Source of the DNA: Lachnospiraceae bacterium
Lineage (GTDB): Bacteria; Bacillota; Clostridia; Lachnospirales; Lachnospiraceae
Direction of reading: 5' to 3'
Length of the DNA: 33,453 nucleotides
NCBI GenBank assembly: GCA_017436865.1
Contig: JAFSCH010000099.1
Span: 1-33,453, forward strand
Within the stretch, counting starts at the first letter, position 1, and each line of letters starts with the position of its first letter. Shown one piece after another: positions 7,971 through 15,611 of the stretch. The notes under the pieces were generated by a model. That model had not been told where the DNA came from. It did not search any database and was given only the letters and a program-made list of their open reading frames with translations. The position numbers and the translations under genes were made by a program.

Positions 7971-9232
7971 AAAAATTTTTAGTAGGTCTTTTGTGTTGTT
8001 TATTGTTTATACAAGGGGTAGATATAAATGCGCAGGAGATAGAAATGACGCAGGTAACATTGGAAGAGGTGGATATTTCGATGATGATTCCAATTACGTG
8101 TTATCTGTTAGGGCAGAATATTGCAGAGAATGATCCGTATTTGGAAAAGGTAGGGGGAGATCGTGAGAAGATTAAGGACTACTATAAGGATGCAGGGATT
8201 ATATTAAATGCAATTGCACAGGATGACAGTTATGAAATAGTAGTGACAATGAATGAAAACAGTAACATTGACTATGTCTATAGTATGCAATCCTTATCGG
8301 AAGAACAGATTAGTGAGTTTGCAGAAACAATTCAGACAGCATACGCATCTTATGGGTATAAAGTTAATGGATATCGGCTATATGATACAGAGGAGGCTTC
8401 CTATGTGTTGTTTCATTTTACACAGCTGTATGATGAAAAGACGGTGGAGTGTTATCAATATTATACCATTCGGGAAAGCAGAATTTATAATATTACATTA
8501 AGAAGCTATCTTGGTGAGATAACAACAGATATGGAAGAGATGATAAGAAAGGTCATCGATAGTATTTCTTTTGGAGGAATGAATCAAGGTACAATATATC
8601 AGGATAAAGAGAGTGGAGTTGACTTTCATCTTGCTGAGGGCTGGAATAAGATAGTGAATACAAGAGAAGAACAATATGTGCAGGCGCAATATATGCATAC
8701 AAATGAGTTAGGGGAGAGTATTCAGTTTTTTTGTATGGATTTGTGGGGGAATATGAATACCTTGCATCAGCTTACTACTACAAGAGAGGAACTGACTATA
8801 ACAGAGAATACTTTACGATATGATAAGAAAAAATACCAATCCTATATTTCAGGTTTTTTTATGGATTATCAAGATGTAACGATGGAGAAAATAGGTAATT
8901 ACTGGTATATAACAAGTGAGAAACCTTTACAGGTTGAGAGCGACAGCATTGATGGTGTTTATCTGCAAAAAAGTGCAGTAACTGTACGAAATGGAATTTT
9001 ATATGCATATCAGTATGGTTATTATGAGGAAGGTAATCTTCATGAAGCTGATTATTTGGAATTGATTCAAAGTGTAACATATCAGGAACCCCAAATTTTA
9101 TTGGAGGATGGACAATATTATAAAAATATTGCAGGATTGCTTTATAAAATGACGCTGATTGCATTGCTGATTTTAACAGCATCAGCAGGTATCGTGTATT
9201 TATATTATAAAGAATGGAAAGAGGAGAAGTAA
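7967..9232 (+). CDS. secreted, C-terminally membrane-anchored protein of unknown function
   Basis: The 421 residues start with a clear signal peptide (MKKFLVGLLCCLLFIQG, cleavage probably near INAQ-E) and end with a hydrophobic segment of about 20 residues (LIALLILTASAGIVYLYY) followed by a basic tail. The large middle part would therefore face outward, held by the C-terminal anchor. The middle contains many acidic, aromatic and beta-rich stretches in two similar halves (IYQDKESGVDFHLAEGW is a natural start of the second), but I recognise no enzyme motif. The ATGA overlap with sigH and the GGAG ribosome site inside sigH indicate translational coupling, so the protein may be co-regulated with this sigma factor. 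I do not assign a function. Confidence 0.85.
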   Translation: MKKFLVGLLCCLLFIQGVDINAQEIEMTQVTLEEVDISMMIPITCYLLGQNIAENDPYLEKVGGDREKIKDYYKDAGIILNAIAQDDSYEIVVTMNENSNIDYVYSMQSLSEEQISEFAETIQTAYASYGYKVNGYRLYDTEEASYVLFHFTQLYDEKTVECYQYYTIRESRIYNITLRSYLGEITTDMEEMIRKVIDSISFGGMNQGTIYQDKESGVDFHLAEGWNKIVNTREEQYVQAQYMHTNELGESIQFFCMDLWGNMNTLHQLTTTREELTITENTLRYDKKKYQSYISGFFMDYQDVTMEKIGNYWYITSEKPLQVESDSIDGVYLQKSAVTVRNGILYAYQYGYYEEGNLHEADYLELIQSVTYQEPQILLEDGQYYKNIAGLLYKMTLIALLILTASAGIVYLYYKEWKEEK

Positions 9233-9265
9233 AGAAGCAGTCTCATTGGGCTGCTTCTTCGTATG
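9232..9265 (+). terminator. weak intrinsic terminator after the membrane protein gene
   Basis: AAGAAGCAG (9232-9240) pairs with CTGCTTCTT (9251-9259) around a 10-base loop. The downstream T content is poor (CGTATGTCTG), so termination may be partial. Confidence 0.5.
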
Positions 9266-9285
9266 TCTGACTATGAGGTAAAGAA

Positions 9286-11193
9286 ATGTATAAAGAAGAA
9301 AAGTATAAGGTTTTAAAACGTTATTTTGGTTACGAATCTTTTCGAGAAGGACAAGAAACGTTAATAGATGCTCTTTTAGAGAAAAAAGATGTTTTTGGAA
9401 TTATGCCGACAGGAGCAGGTAAGTCACTGTGCTATCAAGTGCCAGCTTTAATGTTTTCAGGAATTACGTTGGTTATTTCTCCGTTAATCAGTTTGATGAA
9501 GGATCAGGTAGCTGCATTAAATCAAGCAGGAGTTTATGCGGCATTTTTGAATAGTTCTTTGACGCAAGGGCAGTATTTCAAAGCATTGGATTTTGCAAAG
9601 GCAGGAAAATATAAGATTATTTATGTAGCTCCGGAACGATTGTTGACAGAATCTTTTTTGAGTTTTGCACTACATGCTGAAATATCTTTTGTTAGTGTAG
9701 ATGAGGTGCATTGTGTATCACAATGGGGGCAGGACTTTCGGCCTAGTTATTTAAGAATTATAGAATTTATTCAGAGATTACCGAAACGCCCTGTAGTAGG
9801 AGCATTTACGGCGACAGCAACACAGGCGGTTCGTGATGATGTTATGCGGATTTTGCAGCTACATAATCCAAAGATTGTTACGACAGGATTTGATCGTAAG
9901 AATCTCTCCTTTTCGGTGAAAACGCCTAAGGATAAAAAGCAGGAGATACTGTCGCTGCTTACAGAATATCAGAAAGAAAGTGGAATAATATATTGTATTA
10001 CCCGAAAGCTTGTGGAAGAGATATATGAGTATTTAAAGGAATATGGATTATCCGTTTCCAAGTATCATGCAGGAATGTCAGATCAGGAGCGAGCAAAGCA
10101 TCAGGATGATTTTATTTATGATAGAACACAAATTATGGTAGCGACCAATGCTTTTGGTATGGGAATTGATAAGCCGGATGTCAGATTTGTTATTCATTAT
10201 AATATGCCTAAAAATATGGAGAGTTATTATCAGGAAGCGGGAAGAGCTGGTAGAGACGGAGAGAATTCAGACTGTATTCTTTTATATAGTGCTCAGGATG
10301 TACATACCAATCAGTTTTTTATTGACAATAATCGTGAAAATGAAGAATTAAGTGAGGTAGAGCTAGAGGAGGTCATGGCGAAGGATAGAGAACGATTAAA
10401 AAAGATGACCTACTACTGTTATACGAGCGATTGCCTTAGAGCATATATGCTTCGCTACTTTGGTGAGCAGGCAGGTGACTATTGCGGAAATTGTAGTAAC
10501 TGCTTGAAGAATTATGAAGAAGTTGATGTATCCAAATATGCAAGGATTATTCTTGGTTGTATAGAGGAAAGTAGAGAACGTTATGGTATGACAGTCATTA
10601 TTGATGCTTTGCGAGGAAGTAGAAATGAAAAGATAGAACGATACCGAATGAACGAGAATAGTTATTATGGAACAATTCGTGAAGTAAGCCAGAAACGTTT
10701 ACGAGAGATTATGCGATTTATGTTAACAAAAGGTTTTCTAGCACAGACGGATGACGGATATGCGGTGTTGAAGCTTACCGAGAACTCTTATCACCTGACA
10801 GTTAAGGGTGAGCAACTTTTGATGAAGCTTCCAAAAGAAACAACAGCAGTCATGTTAGAAAGTGCAAAGAAGAATCTAGTTAAGGCACAGACAAATAATA
10901 CAAGGCGTATCATGGTGGATAATCCTCAGCTTTATGAGAAACTTCGAGAGCTCAGAAATGAAACAGCAAGGGCTATGCATGTTCCGGCATATGTTGTTTT
11001 CACAGATAGGACATTATTGGAAATGAGTGGTTATATGCCTGTGACGAGAGAAGAAATGCTTGCGATTACCGGAGTTGCACAGGCAAAATATGAGAAATAT
11101 GGAGAACAGTTCATGGCAGTAATTAGGCGTTATAAGGAGGAACATGGAGAAATAGTTAGTGCTCCGAAAGCAAAGGCTAAAATTCGTTTCTAA
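9286..11193 (+). CDS. recQ: ATP-dependent DNA helicase RecQ
   Basis: RecQ is a 3'-5' superfamily 2 helicase that acts on stalled forks and recombination intermediates. Within the 635 residues I see the Q-like N-terminus (YFGYESFREGQ), Walker A MPTGAGKS (40-47), the DEVH box (139-142) with the aromatic-rich loop SQWGQDFRPSY, TATAT motif III, and motif VI QEAGRAGRDG. The RecQ C-terminal zinc cluster (YYCYTSDCLRA with CGNCSNC), a winged-helix part and a complete HRDC domain (LYEKLRELRNETARAMHVPAYVVF onward) follow. GAGGT lies upstream of ATG 9286. The length and domain order are those of a full-length enzyme. Confidence 0.96.
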   Translation: MYKEEKYKVLKRYFGYESFREGQETLIDALLEKKDVFGIMPTGAGKSLCYQVPALMFSGITLVISPLISLMKDQVAALNQAGVYAAFLNSSLTQGQYFKALDFAKAGKYKIIYVAPERLLTESFLSFALHAEISFVSVDEVHCVSQWGQDFRPSYLRIIEFIQRLPKRPVVGAFTATATQAVRDDVMRILQLHNPKIVTTGFDRKNLSFSVKTPKDKKQEILSLLTEYQKESGIIYCITRKLVEEIYEYLKEYGLSVSKYHAGMSDQERAKHQDDFIYDRTQIMVATNAFGMGIDKPDVRFVIHYNMPKNMESYYQEAGRAGRDGENSDCILLYSAQDVHTNQFFIDNNRENEELSEVELEEVMAKDRERLKKMTYYCYTSDCLRAYMLRYFGEQAGDYCGNCSNCLKNYEEVDVSKYARIILGCIEESRERYGMTVIIDALRGSRNEKIERYRMNENSYYGTIREVSQKRLREIMRFMLTKGFLAQTDDGYAVLKLTENSYHLTVKGEQLLMKLPKETTAVMLESAKKNLVKAQTNNTRRIMVDNPQLYEKLRELRNETARAMHVPAYVVFTDRTLLEMSGYMPVTREEMLAITGVAQAKYEKYGEQFMAVIRRYKEEHGEIVSAPKAKAKIRF

Positions 11194-11210
11194 ATGGAAA
11201 TTTTTTACAA

Positions 11211-11239
11211 TTGACCAAGGGAGGTAGGAACGGTAAAAT
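11211..11239 (+). promoter_or_regulatory. sigma-A promoter for the DUF3048 gene
   Basis: TTGACC (11211-11216), a 17-base spacer and TAAAAT (11234-11239) lie between the recQ stop and the next gene. Confidence 0.6.
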
Positions 11240-11297
11240 ATAGATATCTTATGTAAATGGATAAGATTACATATTGTGGAAAGGTATGGTTTATAAA

Positions 11298-12383
11298 ATG
11301 AAAAAGAAAGAATTAGGCAGAAGTAGTAAGAAGCTGGCAACGGTGGGAATGGCACTTGCGATGACAATTTCTATAATAGGGGGAAGTATAGCGCCAGTAA
11401 TGCATGTTCAGGCAGAAGAGCTTCCGGGATATGTAAGAAGTAAGTATACGAATGAGTGGATACCGGCAGAACAGGCTGCATTAAGACCGCTTGCGATTAT
11501 GATGCCGACAGATAAAAAGGCACAGCCGTCTTACGGAATTGGTAATGCAAAGATTTTATACGAAATTATGGAAGAGGGAGAAATCTCCAGGCAGTTAGCG
11601 ATTATTGATAATTGGCATGGATTATCACAGATTGGAAATATCAGAAGTTGTAGAGCTTATTATATTCCAGAAGCAACAGAATGGGATCCGATTCTTGTTC
11701 ATTTTGGTGGTGTAGTATATATGAAGGATAGAATTACAGCACCGGATATAAATAATCTATCAGGCTCAGCTCAGTATGGTGTAGGCGGTGGTGTAGTTGG
11801 TTCAGCAGCTTTCTTTCGAACAGCAGATAAGAAGGCACCACACAATGCTTATACGAGTGGAAAAGGAGTTATGAATGTATGCACTCAGTTAGGTTATTCG
11901 TTGCATAATCGAGAAGGATACTATAATCATAAGAATTTTACATTTGCAGAAGGTGTGAATACGTTAGAGCAATATGGTGCCGCAGCACAGACAGCAAATG
12001 TGATTGATTTATCACAGATTTTTACCTATACTAAGAGTGCTTTTGCGTATAATCCAGTAGATGGTTTGTATTATAAGACACTTCACGGTACTCCTCAGAT
12101 AGATGCTTTGACAGGGCAGCAGCTTAGCTTTGCTAATGTTATTGTACAGAATACAAAGTGGTGTCAGTTAGATAAAAATGGTTATCTCTATTTCCAAAAT
12201 TATGATACCACAGAAGATGGGTATTTCTTTACAAAGGGAAAATGTATTCATGTGACATGGCAAAAGACAGGAGATTATACACCAACTGTTTTCTACGATG
12301 ATTTTGGAAATGAGATTCAGTTAAATGAAGGTAAAACATATATAGCGGTGGCACAGAAGGGAAGACCAGTGCTTTATAATTAA
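11298..12383 (+). CDS. secreted DUF3048 (YerB-like) protein
   Basis: The protein (361 residues from this start) has an N-terminal basic stretch MKKKELGRSSKK and a hydrophobic segment ending near HVQA-EE, a normal signal peptide without a lipobox cysteine. The mature part matches DUF3048: the N-terminal domain carries RPLAIMM, ILYEIMEEGEISR and GNIRSCRAYYI, and the C-terminal domain carries AYNPVDGLYYKTLHGTPQID and TGQQLSFANVIV. The family (YerB of Bacillus is a member) is extracellular and its biochemical role is not established. ATG 11298 is chosen because it begins the signal peptide. In-frame ATG 11286 and TTG 11274 are alternatives, and the ribosome site GGAAAGG is not optimally spaced for any of them. 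It has its own promoter and a strong terminator. Confidence 0.85.
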   Translation: MKKKELGRSSKKLATVGMALAMTISIIGGSIAPVMHVQAEELPGYVRSKYTNEWIPAEQAALRPLAIMMPTDKKAQPSYGIGNAKILYEIMEEGEISRQLAIIDNWHGLSQIGNIRSCRAYYIPEATEWDPILVHFGGVVYMKDRITAPDINNLSGSAQYGVGGGVVGSAAFFRTADKKAPHNAYTSGKGVMNVCTQLGYSLHNREGYYNHKNFTFAEGVNTLEQYGAAAQTANVIDLSQIFTYTKSAFAYNPVDGLYYKTLHGTPQIDALTGQQLSFANVIVQNTKWCQLDKNGYLYFQNYDTTEDGYFFTKGKCIHVTWQKTGDYTPTVFYDDFGNEIQLNEGKTYIAVAQKGRPVLYN

Positions 12384-12394
12384 TATGAATATTA

Positions 12395-12435
12395 AAAAAG
12401 AAATCGAGTATATTAAAATGACTCGATTTCTTTTT
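12395..12435. terminator. strong bidirectional intrinsic terminator
   Basis: AAAAAGAAATCGAGT (12395-12409) pairs perfectly over 15 bp with ACTCGATTTCTTTTT (12421-12435). T-runs exist on both strands, so it can end the DUF3048 transcript and any transcript from the right. Confidence 0.88.
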
Positions 12436-12519
12436 GTTTCTAGAATGTTAATATTTCAAATGTATTATGTAGGAGAGTAACAAAAACTCTATATAAAAAT
12501 GTTTCTATATGCAAACAAA

Positions 12520-12542
12520 GAAGCCTGATGTTATCAGGCTTC
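12520..12542. terminator. second hairpin between the DUF3048 and VanZ-like genes
   Basis: GAAGCCTGA (12520-12528) pairs with TCAGGCTTC (12534-12542) around TGTTA. The outer AAAC and GTTT could extend it past an internal loop. There is no strong T-run, so its role is uncertain. Between here and the VanZ-like gene I see only a 14-base palindrome (12574-12587) and an A+T-rich 12-bp inverted repeat (12658-12669 with 12686-12697) that overlaps the 3' end of that gene. Confidence 0.5.
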
Positions 12543-12677
12543 CTGTTTGTGTAAAAGGGGAATTCTTCCGGAATTGCTAATTAGCAAGTCTAGCATCTCT
12601 GCTAAACATATATTTATCATACACTGCATATTAAAATTTGTATATATCTATATTGCGTTAAAATAAAACTATATTGA

Positions 12678-13211
12678 TTAATAATGTTTTATTTTAAAGA
12701 TTGGTTCAAAGAAAGATTTTCTTGAAATATAGCCTATAATTCTTGTAAATACAATTCCGGTAAGAGAACCAAAAGAGTCAATTAATATGTCTTTTGTAGA
12801 AGATCCGCGTCCAGCAACAAATAGCTGATGATACTCGTCAAGACAGGCAAAACCAACACATAGAATCAAGGCAGTGAGCATAAGCCATATTCCTCGAATA
12901 CCATATACATAAAGAGGAAGGGAAATGGCAGCGGCTAATATGAAGTATTCCGTAAAATGAGCAGTTTTTCGTATATAGTAATGTATTTTTTCGGCTCCGT
13001 TATCAATCTGTTCTTCAGTCAATTCAAAATCAAAAACTCGATCAATGACATGAATAATTTTATGCGACATGGATGAGCTCAACTGTGAGCTGGTGGGACC
13101 ATCTTGTGCAGAAAAGGAATAAATGAAGTACATAATAAGTAATGCGGGAATAAAGGATAAGGGTCTTAAGAAAATACGTGCCAAGTTTGTAAAAAAGGAC
13201 TGTGCTGTCAT
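12678..13211 (-). CDS. VanZ-like integral membrane protein
   Basis: The 177-residue protein has about four hydrophobic segments and the VanZ-family signature blocks: FSAQDGPTSSQLSSS after the first membrane helix, KTAHFTEYFILA at the start of the second, and the highly conserved DEYHQLFVAGRGSSTKDILID before the last. The family includes VanZ of the vancomycin clusters, associated with teicoplanin resistance, but most chromosomal copies have no known function. The start is taken at complement 13211, where GGAGA precedes the ATG by 7 bases; longer starts lack a ribosome site. It is transcribed away from the small gene to its right. Confidence 0.85.
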   Translation of the reverse strand: MTAQSFFTNLARIFLRPLSFIPALLIMYFIYSFSAQDGPTSSQLSSSMSHKIIHVIDRVFDFELTEEQIDNGAEKIHYYIRKTAHFTEYFILAAAISLPLYVYGIRGIWLMLTALILCVGFACLDEYHQLFVAGRGSSTKDILIDSFGSLTGIVFTRIIGYISRKSFFEPIFKIKHY

Positions 13212-13250
13212 AATGTTTTCTCCATTCTGTATCATAAAAAGATGTTCTTT

Positions 13251-13279
13251 ATTATAATATCCGAAATACAATATCTCAA
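13251..13279 (-). promoter_or_regulatory. sigma-A promoter for the VanZ-like gene
   Basis: Read on the minus strand, TTGAGA (complement of 13274-13279), a 17-base spacer and a perfect TATAAT (complement of 13251-13256) lie about 40 bases upstream of the VanZ-like start codon. Confidence 0.7.
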
Positions 13280-13355
13280 GCAAAAAATATGTGTACTTTT
13301 CTGACAGACATGTTACAATATAAAAAAGAATGTCGTGTGGGAAGGGTGTGATTGT

Positions 13356-13826
13356 ATGCTGAAAAATGAAAAATTATCGAATGAGGAAGTAGTAATTGTA
13401 TATAAGGATGATGTGATAAAACTATTAAGATATGTGAACTGGTTGGAGAAAATGAATGGTCAGGATACATCTGATATTTATAAAGGCGAAGGGATTGAAG
13501 AAACATCAATGCCTGTTCCGGTGTATGATTCAACATTATTAAGCTTTGTTCGTGAGGCAAAGGCTACGGTATTTATGAATCGCAATTATGTTTACACGTT
13601 TTCTCAGTATCGTCTTAAAACGATAAAGGATGAGTATGAGTTCATTGAAGGCAGTACTTTGCAGGATATGAAAGCATTAGGAGATATTTTGTCAAAATAT
13701 GTGCTTAAAGGAGAAGTTAAGGGAGTATATTGGTCTGAAGGGGTAAAGAGTGGTGTGTTTTTAGCGTTGCTTCTGAAAATGAAAGAATTGATAGAACAGT
13801 TTCAGGGTGAAAAATGTGAAAGATAG
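13356..13826 (+). CDS. small conserved-looking protein of unknown function, possibly DUF6508-like
   Basis: The 156-residue soluble protein has no signal peptide or membrane segment. It has a charged N-terminal half and a C-terminal half ending in YVLKGEVKGVYWSEGVKSGVFLALLLKMKELIEQF. The pattern of a KG-x-W-SEGV turn followed by an amphipathic helix reminds me of DUF6508 proteins, but that is from memory and unverified. ATG 13356 is chosen because GGGTG lies 6-10 bases upstream; GTG 13335 is an in-frame alternative. It precedes the TetR-family gene by 35 bases on the same strand, so the two are probably cotranscribed. Confidence 0.7.
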   Translation: MLKNEKLSNEEVVIVYKDDVIKLLRYVNWLEKMNGQDTSDIYKGEGIEETSMPVPVYDSTLLSFVREAKATVFMNRNYVYTFSQYRLKTIKDEYEFIEGSTLQDMKALGDILSKYVLKGEVKGVYWSEGVKSGVFLALLLKMKELIEQFQGEKCER

Positions 13827-13861
13827 ATTGACTTGAATGTGGAAAGGCATGGTAACGGAGA

Positions 13862-14428
13862 ATGGGAAACAAATCGGTACAGAAGAAAAAATATATTGTA
13901 GAGAAAGCAAGAGAGGTATTCTGCAAAAATGGTTATAGAAAGGTAACAATGAAGGATATTGTTGATGCGTGCGATATTAGCCGCGGTGGTTTGTATCTTT
14001 ATTTTCCGGATACAAGGTCTCTTTTTGAGGCAGTATTGCAGGAAGAGCATTCAGATAAAGAGATTTTGGTTACAGTATGTGAGGATGGGCTGACACCAGG
14101 AGAAATGTTACTGGCATATTTGGAAGCGCAAAAAAAGGTGATTTTAAAGCAGGATAGTTTGGTAGCGGCAACCTTTGAATATCTGTTTGAACAGAAGGAT
14201 ATAGTGAAGACAGCGAGAGAAGAGGCAGTGATAGGTTTAGAAAAGTTGATCACAGAGGGAGTAAACGCAGAGTGGATGGTGTGTGAGAATCCTAAAGTGG
14301 CTGCAAGAAATATCACATACGTGTTAGATGGATTGCGTATTTCCGCTCAAGTGGATGAACTTACAGAGGAAGAAATAAATCAGGAAATAGAATACATATT
14401 GGGAACACTTGGACTAGCTGTGGAATAG
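13862..14428 (+). CDS. TetR/AcrR-family transcriptional regulator
   Basis: The 188-residue protein has the TetR N-terminal DNA-binding domain: AREVFCKNGYRKVTMKDIVDACDISRGGLYLYFPD (about 16-50), with the recognition helix ending in the usual YxYF. The C-terminal two thirds are an all-helical ligand and dimer domain without a recognisable ligand signature. It probably represses itself or the gene upstream of it, since no drug pump is adjacent on this strand. The ribosome site is weak (GGAG very close to ATG 13862), which suggests coupling to the upstream small gene. A bidirectional terminator follows. Confidence 0.9.
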   Translation: MGNKSVQKKKYIVEKAREVFCKNGYRKVTMKDIVDACDISRGGLYLYFPDTRSLFEAVLQEEHSDKEILVTVCEDGLTPGEMLLAYLEAQKKVILKQDSLVAATFEYLFEQKDIVKTAREEAVIGLEKLITEGVNAEWMVCENPKVAARNITYVLDGLRISAQVDELTEEEINQEIEYILGTLGLAVE

Positions 14429-14436
14429 GTGTTAAT

Positions 14437-14468
14437 AAAAAGGGATGTATGTGGATACATCCCTTTTT
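14437..14468. terminator. bidirectional intrinsic terminator between convergent genes
   Basis: AAAAAGGGATGTAT (14437-14450) pairs perfectly with ATACATCCCTTTTT (14455-14468) around GTGG. It serves both the TetR gene (plus strand) and the NYN gene (minus strand). Confidence 0.9.
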
Positions 14469-14482
14469 CGATAATGCGGAGA

Positions 14483-15427
14483 TTACTTTAGAGTAATAAT
14501 TTTTCCGAAATTACTCAGCTTACATTCCTTGAAATCACCCAGCATTTTTGATAGCTTGGCGTAGCCATAATTAGAGATATTGAACTCTGGAAATTTTTTG
14601 CAAAGCTTCTGATTCAATTCGCCGACATTCATGGAATGCTTTTCGGTCTGTTTCAGAATGGCAAGAACTTCTTTGTGAATGTCCTCTAAGGTAATGTCTG
14701 CATCTAACAAAAATGCCGTGACCGTTGTTTCTGTATACTTTAAGGAAATGGACTTCTTAAATTCAGCAGCCTCTAAGAACTTGGAGAACTTTGTATATTC
14801 GTAATTTCGTACGTCGAAAGATGGATACATCTTCGAAAGTCGGCTTCCAAGCTCACCAATATCCATAGAAGTTCCATCGTTTCCGTTGTCAGTAATAATT
14901 TTTACAAGAGCCTGTTCGATTTCCGACAAAGGTGTCAGTGCATCCGCAGTAGTTTCCGTAGTTGATTTTGGTGTACTCTTGACAGGAGAATCTACGTTAG
15001 AAACAAGGTCTAATAATACAAATTTTTCACAGGCAGAGCGAAATGGCTCAGGTGTTTTGCGTTCTCCCATCCCGATGACATACATGCCAGATTCGCGAAG
15101 GCGCATAGCAAGACGGGTAAAATCACTGTCGCTAGAAGCAAGACAGAAACCAGTTACATGACCGGAGTATAAAATGTCCATCGCATCAATAATCATGGCG
15201 GAGTCTGTTGCATTTTTTCCACTAGTGTAGCTGTACTGCTGAACTGGATTAATAGAATTGGCAAGTAGGACATCTTTCCATTTATTTGATGTAGAGCGAG
15301 TCCAGTCTCCATAGATTCGTTTATAGGTAACGGTGCCGTATTTGGATAATTCCTGCAAAATAATTTTGATATAGTCGGCACTGATGTTATCACTGTCAAT
15401 TAATAATGCAAATTTCTGGTCTTCCAT
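14483..15427 (-). CDS. NYN-domain (PIN-like) putative RNase with two OST-HTH/LOTUS domains
   Basis: The first ~145 of 314 residues form a NYN/LabA-type PIN-like domain, with conserved acidic residues in LLIDSDN (Asp11, Asp13), ATDSAMIIDAM (Asp75, Asp81) and SSDSDF (Asp100, Asp102). These are the metal-binding carboxylates of this nuclease fold. A Ser/Thr-rich linker (about 146-165) leads into two tandem OST-HTH domains (about 167-240 and 245-314), which contain the repeated pattern L..L.K.(Y/F)P.F(D/N)(V/I).NY.Y.K.SK. OST-HTH domains bind RNA in eukaryotic LOTUS proteins, so a role in RNA cleavage or turnover is likely; the substrate is unknown. ATG at complement 15427 follows a G-rich ribosome site. 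Confidence 0.88.
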   Translation of the reverse strand: MEDQKFALLIDSDNISADYIKIILQELSKYGTVTYKRIYGDWTRSTSNKWKDVLLANSINPVQQYSYTSGKNATDSAMIIDAMDILYSGHVTGFCLASSDSDFTRLAMRLRESGMYVIGMGERKTPEPFRSACEKFVLLDLVSNVDSPVKSTPKSTTETTADALTPLSEIEQALVKIITDNGNDGTSMDIGELGSRLSKMYPSFDVRNYEYTKFSKFLEAAEFKKSISLKYTETTVTAFLLDADITLEDIHKEVLAILKQTEKHSMNVGELNQKLCKKFPEFNISNYGYAKLSKMLGDFKECKLSNFGKIITLK

Positions 15428-15549
15428 AGAAAGACATTTCCCCCTTTCAATAACGTATATAACGGTATTTTAGCATAGAAAAAGTGAATAAAAAAGTAAT
15501 TTGTAGAGATAGAGGCTGATTTTATGCATTTTTTCGTATATTTAGACAG

Positions 15550-15577
15550 TTGAAAAATGTTATAAAAACGATATAAT
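15550..15577 (+). promoter_or_regulatory. sigma-A promoter for purL
   Basis: TTGAAA (15550-15555), a 16-base spacer and a perfect TATAAT (15572-15577) lie 34 bases upstream of the purL start. I do not see a purine riboswitch in the short leader. Confidence 0.7.
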
Positions 15578-15611
15578 AAATTTATTATTAGATTTACGGA
15601 GGACTCATTAA

